Positions 6,848 to 13,188 of a stretch of DNA of 16,870 bases are shown here, piece by piece. Within the stretch, counting starts at the first letter, position 1. Every line of letters begins with the position of its first letter. Below the pieces are notes generated by a model that was given only the letters and a program-made list of their open reading frames with translations, searched no databases and had not been told where the DNA came from. Position numbers and translations under genes: made by a program. The stretch is from an uncultured Clostridia bacterium (GTDB taxonomy: Bacteria; Bacillota; Clostridia; Oscillospirales; Ruminococcaceae), in NCBI GenBank assembly GCA_947632425.1, contig CANRPG010000019.1, positions 1-16,870 on the forward strand, written 5' to 3'.

Positions 6848-7348
6848 TTGGCTTTAATAGACGCTTCAAACATGGAACTTGAAGAAAAGGTAGTCGCTAT
6901 AAACAGAGTATCCAAGACCGTTAAGGGCGGACGTATCATGAAATTTTCCGCACTGGTAGTCGTGGGCGACGGAAACGGTATTGTTGGCTTCGGCACAGGT
7001 AAATCGAGCGAAGTTCCCGATGCTATACGCAAGGGCATCGAGGACGCTAAGAAGAACCTCATCAGGGTATCTCTCAAGGGTACGACTATCCCTCACGAGA
7101 TCGTTGGCGCTTACGGCGCTGGAAGAGTTCTTATGAAACCCGCTGCACCCGGTACGGGAGTTATCGCAGGCGGCCCTGTTCGTTCGGTCGTTGAAATGGC
7201 AGGCATAAAGGACATAAGAACAAAGTCGCTGCGCTCTAACAACCCGTTCAACGTTGTAAGAGCCACGATAAACGGTCTGGCTTCGGTAAGGTCGGCTGAC
7301 GAGGTCGCCGCCAAGAGAGGCAAGACTACAAAGGAAATCTTAGGCTAA
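6848..7348 (+). CDS. rpsE: 30S ribosomal protein S5 (TTG start)
   Basis: 166 residues with a TTG start at 6848, placed six bases after AAGGAGG (6835-6841). The next in-frame ATG (6872) would remove part of the N-terminus and lie far from that site, so TTG is preferred. S5 lies at the mRNA entry tunnel, affects decoding accuracy and is the target of spectinomycin resistance mutations. The double-stranded-RNA-binding-like domain contains RVSKTVKGGRIMKFSALVVV and GFGTGKSSEVPDAI, and the C-terminal domain contains AAPGTGVIAGGPVR and the DIRTKSLRSNNPFNVVRAT stretch. Confidence 0.97.
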   Translation: MALIDASNMELEEKVVAINRVSKTVKGGRIMKFSALVVVGDGNGIVGFGTGKSSEVPDAIRKGIEDAKKNLIRVSLKGTTIPHEIVGAYGAGRVLMKPAAPGTGVIAGGPVRSVVEMAGIKDIRTKSLRSNNPFNVVRATINGLASVRSADEVAAKRGKTTKEILG

Positions 7349-7362
7349 GGAGGAAGTTTGCA

Positions 7363-7542
7363 ATGGCAGACCTTAAAATCACTCTGGTAAAGAGCCTTAA
7401 CGGCAGAGTTAAGGTGCAGGTCGCGACCGCCGCTTCTCTCGGTCTGAGAAAGATAGGCGATTCGACTGTGCAGCCGGATAACGCACAGACTCAGGGCAAG
7501 ATCAAAAAGATCTCCCACCTTATTAAAGTAACCGAAGCATAA
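7363..7542 (+). CDS. rpmD: 50S ribosomal protein L30
   Basis: 59 residues starting at the ATG after TAAGGAGG (7346-7353), which overlaps the rpsE stop. The protein reads MADLKITLVKSLNGRV at the start, has SLGLRKIGDSTVQPDN in the middle (near residues 25-40), and ends with ISHLIKVTEA. L30 is a small alpha/beta protein on the 50S subunit; the strand KITLVKS, the GL-K-GD turn and the C-terminal HL-KV strand are the family pattern. Its place between rpsE and rplO is standard in the spc operon. Confidence 0.97.
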   Translation: MADLKITLVKSLNGRVKVQVATAASLGLRKIGDSTVQPDNAQTQGKIKKISHLIKVTEA

Positions 7543-7562
7543 TCGCAAGGAGGTGCTGAATA

Positions 7563-8003
7563 ATGAAATTGCACGAATTATCACCTGCCAAGGGCTCGAC
7601 TAAGGAAGTTAAGCGCATAGGCAGAGGTCACGGTTCGGGACAGGGCAAGACCGCAGGCAAGGGTCACAAGGGTCAGAATGCCAGAAGCGGCGGCGGTGTA
7701 AGACCGGGCTTTGAAGGCGGACAGACTTCGCTTGCAAGAAGAACTCCTAAGCGTGGCTTCAACAACATTTTTGCAACAAATTATGCGACCGTAAACGTTG
7801 CATCGCTTGATATGTTCAAGGACGGCACGGTCGTTGATACCGAGCTTCTGAAAGCATCGGGACTTATCAAAAAGGAGCTCGACGGAGTAAAGATACTCGG
7901 AAACGGCGAGCTTACCAAAAACCTTACGGTAAAGGCTGCTGCTTTTTCTGCGGCGGCAAAGGAAAAGATCGAGAAAGCAGGCGGGAAGGCTGAGGTGATA
8001 TAA
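7563..8003 (+). CDS. rplO: 50S ribosomal protein L15
   Basis: 146 residues, full length. L15 is a late 50S assembly protein with a long basic extension into 23S rRNA. The N-terminus MKLHELSPAKGS and the glycine-rich GRGHGSGQGKTAGKGHKGQ (residues 21-39), followed by GGGVRPGFEGGQTSLARR, are unmistakable. The globular C-terminus ends AAAKEKIEKAGGKAEVI. AAGGAGGTG (7547-7555) precedes the ATG. One base separates its stop from the secY start, and its last codons contain the secY ribosome binding site. Confidence 0.99.
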   Translation: MKLHELSPAKGSTKEVKRIGRGHGSGQGKTAGKGHKGQNARSGGGVRPGFEGGQTSLARRTPKRGFNNIFATNYATVNVASLDMFKDGTVVDTELLKASGLIKKELDGVKILGNGELTKNLTVKAAAFSAAAKEKIEKAGGKAEVI

Positions 8004-8004
8004 G

Positions 8005-9339
8005 TTGTTTAAGACTCTTCGTAATGCATGGAGTATTCCAGATTTAAGAAGAAAGCTTCTTTACACACTTCTTATCATCATCATCTACCGCATAGGCGGC
8101 GCGATACCCGTACCGTATATCAACAGAGAGGCGCTTCAGGTCTGGGCTGACACGGCTACCTCTTCGGGTAACTTTTTCAGCTATCTGAACGTTCTTTCGG
8201 GCGGTACTTTCTCGCAAGCCACAATACTGGCGCTTTCAATAGGACCGTTCATCAACGCACAGATAATCATTCAGCTGCTGACATACGCTCTGCCGCCGCT
8301 TGAAAGAATGGCGAAAGAGGGCATGGAGGGCAGAAAGAGGCTCAACAAGATAACAAAGTACACAGCGCTGTTTATTGCACTGTTCCAGTCGTGGGCTTAC
8401 TATCTGACTCTTAAAAAGCAGAATGTTCTGGTGTATGCACCCAACACGGGATATGAGAATTTCTCGAAGTCGAAGATGTTCTCGGAGATAATCATCATAG
8501 CTTGCTTTACTGCCGGCGCTTCGCTGATAATCTGGCTGGGCGACAGGATAAACGAAAAGGGCATAGGAAACGGCATTTCAATGATACTTTTTGCAGGTAT
8601 AGTTGCAAGAGGCCCGCAGGCGGTCGTAGGTCTTATAACCTATATGCTGACGGGCGAGGTAAGATACCTTATCATGGTTCCGCTGATACTCATATTCTTT
8701 ATCGCTATGATAGCGTTCATAGTATTTATGAACAACGCCGAGAGACGTATACACATTCAGTATGCGAAACGTGTTGTGGGAAACAAGATGTACGGCGGTC
8801 AGAGCTCGTATATACCGGTAAAGATCTGTATGTCGGGCGTTTTGCCGATAATCTTCGCGATGGCGTTCATGTCGATACCTTCAACGCTGGAGCTGTTTAT
8901 CGCAGACCCGGGCCCGGGACAGACGGGCATAAAGTGGTTCTACCACGGACTTCTGCACGTATTCAACATGAATCACCCCGTTTACGCGATACTGTATTTC
9001 CTGCTGATAATAGGTTTCAACTATTTCTATGTTGCGATGCAGTACAACCCCGTTGAGATAGCGAACAATCTTCGTCAGAGCAACGGCGCTATACAGGGTA
9101 TCAGACCGGGCAAACCGACTTCCGATTTCCTGCAAAGGGTAATTTCAAAGATAACGCTCGTGGGAGCATTCTTCCTCGGACTTATCGCTATAATACCTAT
9201 ATTCTTCGCAAGGATAACCGGTATGCAGCTTGCTATAGGCGGAACTTCCATACTCATAGTTGTAAGCGTTGCGCTTGAGACCGTAAGAACTATGGAATCC
9301 CAGATGATGATGCGTCACCACAAGGGCTTCCTTGAATAA
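8005..9339 (+). CDS. secY: Protein translocase subunit SecY (TTG start)
   Basis: 444 residues. SecY is the channel of the Sec translocon in the cytoplasmic membrane, working with SecE, SecG and SecA. Ten membrane segments can be traced at about residues 19-36, 68-92, 117-135, 160-178, 190-211, 220-243, 272-293, 318-339, 378-400 and 405-424. Conserved features include IGPFINAQIIIQLL in segment 2, ERRIHIQYAKRVVG (246-259) in the large cytoplasmic loop used by SecA and ribosomes, and GIRPGKPT (365-372) ahead of the last segments. The TTG start follows GAGGTGAT (7992-7999) inside rplO and gives the canonical N-terminus MFKTLRNAWSIPDLRRK. A 38-base gap then leads to adk. Confidence 0.98.
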   Translation: MFKTLRNAWSIPDLRRKLLYTLLIIIIYRIGGAIPVPYINREALQVWADTATSSGNFFSYLNVLSGGTFSQATILALSIGPFINAQIIIQLLTYALPPLERMAKEGMEGRKRLNKITKYTALFIALFQSWAYYLTLKKQNVLVYAPNTGYENFSKSKMFSEIIIIACFTAGASLIIWLGDRINEKGIGNGISMILFAGIVARGPQAVVGLITYMLTGEVRYLIMVPLILIFFIAMIAFIVFMNNAERRIHIQYAKRVVGNKMYGGQSSYIPVKICMSGVLPIIFAMAFMSIPSTLELFIADPGPGQTGIKWFYHGLLHVFNMNHPVYAILYFLLIIGFNYFYVAMQYNPVEIANNLRQSNGAIQGIRPGKPTSDFLQRVISKITLVGAFFLGLIAIIPIFFARITGMQLAIGGTSILIVVSVALETVRTMESQMMMRHHKGFLE

Positions 9340-9377
9340 CAAAGACAAACAAGTCAGTGAAAGGTACGGTGAAAAAA

Positions 9378-10010
9378 ATGAATGTGATCCTTTTAGGCGC
9401 TCCCGGAGCAGGCAAGGGCACTCAGGCTGAGGTCATCAGCGCAAGACTGGGCATACCTACCATATCTACGGGCAACATGCTGAGAGCGGCTGTCAAAGAG
9501 GGCACCGAATATGGTCTGAAAGCCAAGGCGGCTATGGACAGCGGCGCACTCGTTTCAGATGATATCGTTATAGGTATTCTGAAAGACAGGATTGCTCAGG
9601 ACGACTGCAAGAAGGGCTTTATTCTTGACGGCTTCCCGAGGACTGTTCCTCAGGCGGAGGCGCTTGACGCTATGGGCGTTAAGATCGACAAGGTCATAGA
9701 GCTGGCGGTCGATGAAGAACTCATAAAGAAAAGACTTACCGGCAGACGCGTTTGCCTGAAATGCGGCGCTACCTACCATGTTACAAACAAAGCTCCTAAG
9801 GTAGAGGGCGTTTGCGATGTTTGCGGCGAACCGCTTGCTATACGCAAGGACGATGAACCTGCAACAGTTATCGACAGGCTAAAGACTTATCACGAAAAGA
9901 CCGCCCCCCTGAAGGACTACTATGAGGCGCAGGGCAAGCTTGCGACAGTAGAGGGCACTAACGACATCGAGGGCACGGCTGACATGATGATAAAGTCTTT
10001 AGAGGGCTGA
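9378..10010 (+). CDS. adk: Adenylate kinase with zinc-type lid
   Basis: 210 residues from the ATG at 9378. The enzyme interconverts ATP plus AMP and two ADP in the cytoplasm. The P-loop GAPGAGKGT is at residues 7-15, the AMP-site region STGNMLR at 30-36 and FILDGFPRT at 81-89. The lid carries four cysteines, C126, C129, C146 and C149, the zinc-binding form common in Gram-positive bacteria. The start is uncertain: in-frame GTG codons at 9357 and 9369 would add seven or three residues, but the ATG gives MNVILLGAPG, the usual beginning. The only upstream purine signal is AAAGG (9360-9364), weaker than elsewhere in the cluster. The map gene follows after one base. Confidence 0.97.
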   Translation: MNVILLGAPGAGKGTQAEVISARLGIPTISTGNMLRAAVKEGTEYGLKAKAAMDSGALVSDDIVIGILKDRIAQDDCKKGFILDGFPRTVPQAEALDAMGVKIDKVIELAVDEELIKKRLTGRRVCLKCGATYHVTNKAPKVEGVCDVCGEPLAIRKDDEPATVIDRLKTYHEKTAPLKDYYEAQGKLATVEGTNDIEGTADMMIKSLEG

Positions 10011-10011
10011 T

Positions 10012-10758
10012 ATGATAATCATCAAGACAAGCTCTGAGATAGCAAAGCTCAGAAAAGCAAACAAGCTGACTCACGACGCGCTTGACGCGGCTGAGGAGGC
10101 TATCAGGATAGGCATGACGACAAAAGAACTGGACGAAGTTATAAGAAAGTTTTTTGCCGCGCATGGTGTAAAGTCGGGATTTTTAGGCTACGGGGGATTC
10201 CCTGCGAGCGCGTGTATCTCGGTAAACGAGGAAGTTATACACGGCATACCCGGCGACAGAGTGATACAGGACGGCGATATTGTTTCGGTAGATACCGGGG
10301 CATACTACGAGGGCTACTACGGCGACTCGGCGAGGACTTTCGCTGTTGGAAATGTATCACAGGAAAGACTTGCGCTTATGAAGTCTACCAAAGAGAGTCT
10401 GGAAATTGCGCTCTCTATGGTCAAGGCAGGCGTAAGGCTGGGCGACATAGGTCATGCCATACAAAAACACAACGAGGACAGAGGATATTCCGTCGTAAGA
10501 GAATTTGTGGGACACGGGGTCGGCAAGGATATGCACGAAGAACCCGAAGTGCCCAACTATGGAAAACCGGGTCACGGGGTAAGGCTGGCGGCAGGAATGG
10601 TTATTGCCATAGAGCCGATGATAGCCATGGGAAAGCCCGATATAAAGGTGCTTTCAAACCAGTGGACGGTGGTAACGAAAGATTGCTCTCCGGCGGCACA
10701 TTTTGAACATTCTGTGGCTGTGACGACGGACGGCTGCGTTGTTCTTTCGGCGGAGTGA
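10012..10758 (+). CDS. map: Methionine aminopeptidase, type I
   Basis: 248 residues. It removes the initiator methionine from new proteins after deformylation. The five metal ligands of the pita-bread fold are present: Asp94 (in VSVDTG), Asp105 (in GDSARTF), His168 (in FVGHGVG), Glu201 (in AIEPM) and Glu232 (in HFEHS). The substrate-site histidines His77 and His175 are also in place. There is no N-terminal zinc-finger extension. It starts one base after the adk stop, so the two are likely translated together; the ribosome binding site is weak (GAGGG at 10002-10006). Its place after secY and adk is standard. Confidence 0.98.
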   Translation: MIIIKTSSEIAKLRKANKLTHDALDAAEEAIRIGMTTKELDEVIRKFFAAHGVKSGFLGYGGFPASACISVNEEVIHGIPGDRVIQDGDIVSVDTGAYYEGYYGDSARTFAVGNVSQERLALMKSTKESLEIALSMVKAGVRLGDIGHAIQKHNEDRGYSVVREFVGHGVGKDMHEEPEVPNYGKPGHGVRLAAGMVIAIEPMIAMGKPDIKVLSNQWTVVTKDCSPAAHFEHSVAVTTDGCVVLSAE

Positions 10759-10763
10759 GAAGT

Positions 10764-11039
10764 ATGAACTGTCCGCAAGATGAAAGATCCATCCTTGGCA
10801 CGGTGGTAAAAGCTACAGCAGGCAGAGATGCGGGAAGACTGTTTGTAATAGTGGGCGCGCAGGGAAAAGATGTTTTGATAGCTGACGGCAAGACGAGAAA
10901 GATCGGCAAACCTAAGCGGAAAAACATAAAGCACCTTAGAGCGACAAACACTGTATTGCAGACAGAAAATCTTACCGACAAAGGGCTGCGAAAGAAGCTG
11001 AACGCCATGCAGGAGGAAAACACGACTAACCGCCTTTGA
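10764..11039 (+). CDS. KOW-domain RNA-binding protein, L14e-like
   Basis: 91 residues from the ATG at 10764, eight bases after GGAG (10752-10755). An in-frame GTG at 10755 overlapping the map stop would add three residues and is less likely. The N-terminal part, ILGTVVKATAGRDAGRLFVIVG, is a KOW-type motif like that of archaeal and eukaryotic L14e/L6e/L27e proteins, followed by a basic KTRKIGKPKRKNIKHL segment and a less ordered end. Small genes of this kind lie between map and infA in many Firmicutes (I recall ybzG in Bacillus subtilis). Binding to rRNA or ribosomes is inferred from fold and context; I know of no settled function. Confidence 0.88.
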   Translation: MNCPQDERSILGTVVKATAGRDAGRLFVIVGAQGKDVLIADGKTRKIGKPKRKNIKHLRATNTVLQTENLTDKGLRKKLNAMQEENTTNRL

Positions 11040-11057
11040 TCGAAAGGGGATCGAAGT

Positions 11058-11276
11058 ATGTCAAAAGAAGACGTTATAGAGCTGGAGGGCACTGTTCTTG
11101 AAGCCCTTCCCAACGCAATGTTCAAGGTGGAGCTTGCAAACGGTCACCAGATACTGGCGCACGTTTCGGGCAAGCTCAGAATGAACTACATTCGCATCGT
11201 TCCCGGTGACAAGGTAAAGGTTGAAATGTCGCCTTACGACCTTTCAAAGGGAAGAATATCATGGAGGACTAAGTAA
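11058..11276 (+). CDS. infA: Translation initiation factor IF-1
   Basis: 72 residues, exactly the usual length. IF-1 is an S1-like OB-fold protein that occupies the 30S A site during initiation and aids IF-2 and IF-3. The sequence MSKEDVIELEGTVLEALPNA, the GHQILAHVSGKLRMNYIRI segment (29-47) and the end DLSKGRISWRTK are diagnostic. The upstream purine-rich AAAGGGG (11043-11049) is the ribosome binding site. After the stop there is a 62-base gap containing a hairpin before rpmJ. Confidence 0.99.
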   Translation: MSKEDVIELEGTVLEALPNAMFKVELANGHQILAHVSGKLRMNYIRIVPGDKVKVEMSPYDLSKGRISWRTK

Positions 11277-11301
11277 GTCTTTCACAGTAAACACGAACAG
11301 C

Positions 11302-11317
11302 GGCGGAAAAGTCCGCC
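11302..11317 (+). other. Hairpin between infA and rpmJ
   Basis: GGCGGA (11302-11307) pairs perfectly with TCCGCC (11312-11317) around the four-base loop AAAG. There is no following run of T, so it is not an ordinary intrinsic terminator. It ends about ten bases before the rpmJ ribosome binding site AAGGAGG (11326-11332). It could stabilise or mark a processing point in the mRNA, or affect rpmJ translation; none of these is shown by the sequence. Confidence 0.5.
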
Positions 11318-11338
11318 ACAATTCAAGGAGGTATTTAT

Positions 11339-11452
11339 ATGAAAGTAAGACCTTCAGTTAAGCCTATGTGTGAAAAGTGCAAAGTCATAAAGCGCAAGGG
11401 CAAAGTAATGGTCATTTGCCAGAACCCCAAGCACAAGCAGCGTCAGGGCTAA
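11339..11452 (+). CDS. rpmJ: 50S ribosomal protein L36, zinc-binding type
   Basis: 37 residues: MKVRPSVKPMCEKCKVIKRK is the first part and the protein ends NPKHKQRQG. L36 is the smallest 50S protein and helps organise 23S rRNA. The zinc ligands C11, C14, C27 and H32 are all present, marking the C+ form. AAGGAGG (11326-11332) lies six bases before the ATG. Its position between infA and rpsM is the standard alpha-operon order. Confidence 0.98.
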   Translation: MKVRPSVKPMCEKCKVIKRKGKVMVICQNPKHKQRQG

Positions 11453-11482
11453 ACTAAAAATAATGGAGGTGCAGCTAAAACA

Positions 11483-11851
11483 ATGGCACGTATTGCTAGT
11501 ATCGACCTGCCCAGAGATAAGAGGATAGAAATAGGTTTGACTTATATCTACGGCATCGGTCTTCCGACATCTAAGAAAATACTTGAAGCTACGGGCGTTG
11601 ATCCCGACACGAGAGTCAAGGATCTTACCGACGAGGACGTGGCTAAGCTTCGTGAGTACATCGATCACAACGTTATGGTTGAGGGCGATCTGAGAAGAGA
11701 AGTTGCTCTTAACATAAAAAGACTTGTTGAGATCGGCTGCTACAGAGGCGTTCGTCACCGCAAGGGTCTGCCTGTAAGAGGTCAGAGAACAAAGACCAAC
11801 GCAAGAACACGCAAAGGTCCTGTAAAGACCATAGCTAACAAGAAGAAGTAA
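11483..11851 (+). CDS. rpsM: 30S ribosomal protein S13
   Basis: 122 residues, full length. S13 sits at the top of the 30S head, pairs with S19 and forms bridges to L5 in the large subunit; its tail reaches P-site tRNA. The start MARIASIDLPRDKRIEIGLT, the YGIGLPTSKKIL helix-turn, the CYRGVRHRKGLPVRGQRTK signature (near residues 86-104) and the basic tail RKGPVKTIANKKK are diagnostic. The upstream AATGGAGGTG stretch (11461-11470) is the ribosome binding site, with about 12 bases to the ATG. Confidence 0.99.
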   Translation: MARIASIDLPRDKRIEIGLTYIYGIGLPTSKKILEATGVDPDTRVKDLTDEDVAKLREYIDHNVMVEGDLRREVALNIKRLVEIGCYRGVRHRKGLPVRGQRTKTNARTRKGPVKTIANKKK

Positions 11852-11866
11852 GGAGGGATATGAAGT

Positions 11867-12262
11867 ATGGCTCAGGCTAAGAAAACGACGGTTCGCCGCC
11901 GCAGAGAAAGAAAGAACATTGAAAACGGACAGGTTCATATCCAGTCTACTTTCAATAACACTATCGTTACTATAACTGATATGCAGGGCAACGCTATTTC
12001 GTGGGCTTCAGCAGGCGAAATGGGATTCAGAGGCTCTAAGAAGTCTACACCGTTCGCAGCGCAGACAGCCGCTGAAACTGCTGCAAGAGCTGCAAAAGAG
12101 CACGGACTGAAGACCGTTGAGGTCTATGTAAAAGGCCCGGGAGCAGGCAGAGAAGCAGCTATAAGAGCATTGCAGTCTGAGGATCTGGAAGTACGCCTTA
12201 TAAAGGACGTTACGCCCATACCTCACAACGGATGCCGCCCGCCCAAGAGAAGAAGAGTATAA
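11867..12262 (+). CDS. rpsK: 30S ribosomal protein S11
   Basis: 131 residues, full length. S11 is on the 30S platform beside the Shine-Dalgarno helix and the E site. The core HIQSTFNNTIVTITD, the GFRGSKKSTPFAAQ segment, VKGPGAGREAAIRAL and the end DVTPIPHNGCRPPKRRRV are all hallmarks. TAAGGAGG (11849-11856) overlaps the rpsM stop and precedes the ATG. After its TAA comes a 115-base structured gap before rpsD, in contrast to the 14-base gap on its other side. Confidence 0.99.
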   Translation: MAQAKKTTVRRRRERKNIENGQVHIQSTFNNTIVTITDMQGNAISWASAGEMGFRGSKKSTPFAAQTAAETAARAAKEHGLKTVEVYVKGPGAGREAAIRALQSEDLEVRLIKDVTPIPHNGCRPPKRRRV

Positions 12263-12377
12263 TTTATACGCACGGACAAAAGTCCGAACAGACCGAGTTA
12301 CCCAAAGTTTGCTCGGTGTCGGATAACGGCAGCCGCCGCGCAGATCCGATATTATTTAAAAACGGAGGAACATTTTT
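12263..12377 (+). promoter_or_regulatory. Candidate S4 leader RNA between rpsK and rpsD
   Basis: A 115-base gap with no gene that can form three hairpins in a row. CGGAC (12273-12277) pairs with GTCCG (12282-12286) over an AAAA loop. ACCGAG (12292-12297) pairs with CTCGGT (12312-12317). TCGGAT (12319-12324) pairs with ATCCGA (12344-12349), with an inner CGGC (12327-12330) to GCCG (12335-12338) stem. The rpsD ribosome binding site CGGAGGA (12363-12369) follows. In Bacillus subtilis, S4 represses its own gene through a leader of similar size just upstream of rpsD; that this gap does the same is inference from position, length and foldability. No U-tract or promoter is seen. Confidence 0.6.
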
Positions 12378-13070
12378 ATGGCAGTAAACAAAGAACCGAT
12401 CATCAAAACTTGCAGAGCGCTCGGCATAAGCCCGGCAGTTATGGGTGTAAATCCGAGAGTTCCCGACAATTACAAGGAAAAGCTCAAAGAGGATCTTGAG
12501 GACAAGAGCAAGAAAAGACCCGATGCAAGAAAGCATAACATTTCCAGCAAGGTAGAGTACAGAGATCCCTCAGAGGGCAAGAGAAAGAAAGTTTCTGAAT
12601 ACGGTATGCAGCTTAAAGAAAAGCAGAAGCTGAAATTCATCTACGGCGTACTGGAGAAGCAGTTCCGTCACTACTTTGAGATCGCTCAGAAAATGGAAGG
12701 TCAGGCAGGTACAAACCTGCTCACGTGTCTTGAAACAAGACTTGACAACATCGTCTTCAGAATGGGTCTTTCAATGACGAGAAGAGAAGCCAGACAGCTT
12801 GTAGTTCACGGTCACTTTGACGTAAACGGCAAGAGGGTGGATATCCCGTCATACAGAGTTAAGGTCGGCGACGTTATTTCTCTGAGAGACAAGAGCAAGC
12901 AGAGCCCGAAATTCAAGGAGATAATCGAGGCGAGCGAAGGCAGGCTCGTACCCTCTTGGATAGACATGGACAGAGAAAAGCTTGCCGGTAAGGTACTCAG
13001 ACTTCCCGTTAAGGAAGATCTCGATTACGAGATAGAAGAGCATCTCATCGTTGAGTTGTACTCCAAATAA
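12378..13070 (+). CDS. rpsD: 30S ribosomal protein S4, long C- form
   Basis: 230 residues, about 25-30 longer than usual. S4 is a primary 16S rRNA binder at the mRNA entry tunnel. The N-terminal domain lacks the four zinc cysteines of the C+ form and has an unusual charged stretch at about residues 30-70 (many Lys, Glu, Asp), where typical proteins have a short PGQHG-type segment. From KVSEYGMQLKEKQKLKFIYG (71-90) onward it is conventional. The S4 RNA-binding domain contains RLDNIVFRMGLSMTRREARQ (121-140) and VVHGHFDVNGKRV. Unlike Bacillus, where rpsD is a separate unit, it lies here within the alpha operon. Gaps of 115 and 118 bases flank it. Confidence 0.98.
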   Translation: MAVNKEPIIKTCRALGISPAVMGVNPRVPDNYKEKLKEDLEDKSKKRPDARKHNISSKVEYRDPSEGKRKKVSEYGMQLKEKQKLKFIYGVLEKQFRHYFEIAQKMEGQAGTNLLTCLETRLDNIVFRMGLSMTRREARQLVVHGHFDVNGKRVDIPSYRVKVGDVISLRDKSKQSPKFKEIIEASEGRLVPSWIDMDREKLAGKVLRLPVKEDLDYEIEEHLIVELYSK

Positions 13071-13188
13071 TAACACCCCGCGTGGGCGCGCTTTATGGGC
13101 GCTCATGAAGGTTAAGCTGGGCGGGGCGGCAAAACGCCTTGCCACATTCGTAAAAACTAATCGAGGTTTGGACACGGGAGGGTTATAA
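13071..13188 (+). promoter_or_regulatory. Structured intergenic RNA between rpsD and rpoA (function unknown)
   Basis: A 118-base gap with no gene. CCCCGC (13076-13081) can pair with GCGGGG (13121-13126), closing a larger structure. Inside it TGGGCGC (13083-13089) pairs with GCGCTCA (13099-13105) with one G-T pair and a 9-base loop. Just after, GGCAA (13128-13132) pairs with TTGCC (13139-13143). The remaining 45 bases are unpaired by eye and hold the rpoA ribosome binding site GGGAGGG (13176-13182). No run of T follows the GC-rich stems and no convincing promoter is visible, so termination or internal initiation is not supported. I do not recognise the element. Confidence 0.55.

Noticed and set aside
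8502..9056. 184-codon open frame on the + strand within secY in another frame
   Set aside because: It lies wholly inside secY, whose frame matches the family end to end, and the product is an Arg/Gly-rich frame-shifted shadow.
9357..9377. Upstream GTG starts for adk
   Set aside because: They add residues before the standard MNVILLGAPG beginning and have no better ribosome binding site, though they cannot be fully excluded.
10212..10706. 164-codon open frame on the + strand within map in another frame
   Set aside because: It lies inside map, all of whose metal ligands are in frame; the alternative product is Arg/Gly-rich shadow sequence.
11038..11052. GATC repeat flanking the infA ribosome binding site as a switch
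   Set aside because: Only four base pairs with the binding site in the loop; too short to claim regulation.
13076..13143. Terminator between rpsD and rpoA
   Set aside because: The stems are GC-rich, but no T-tract follows, and the downstream genes rpoA and rplQ have no promoter of their own that I can see.
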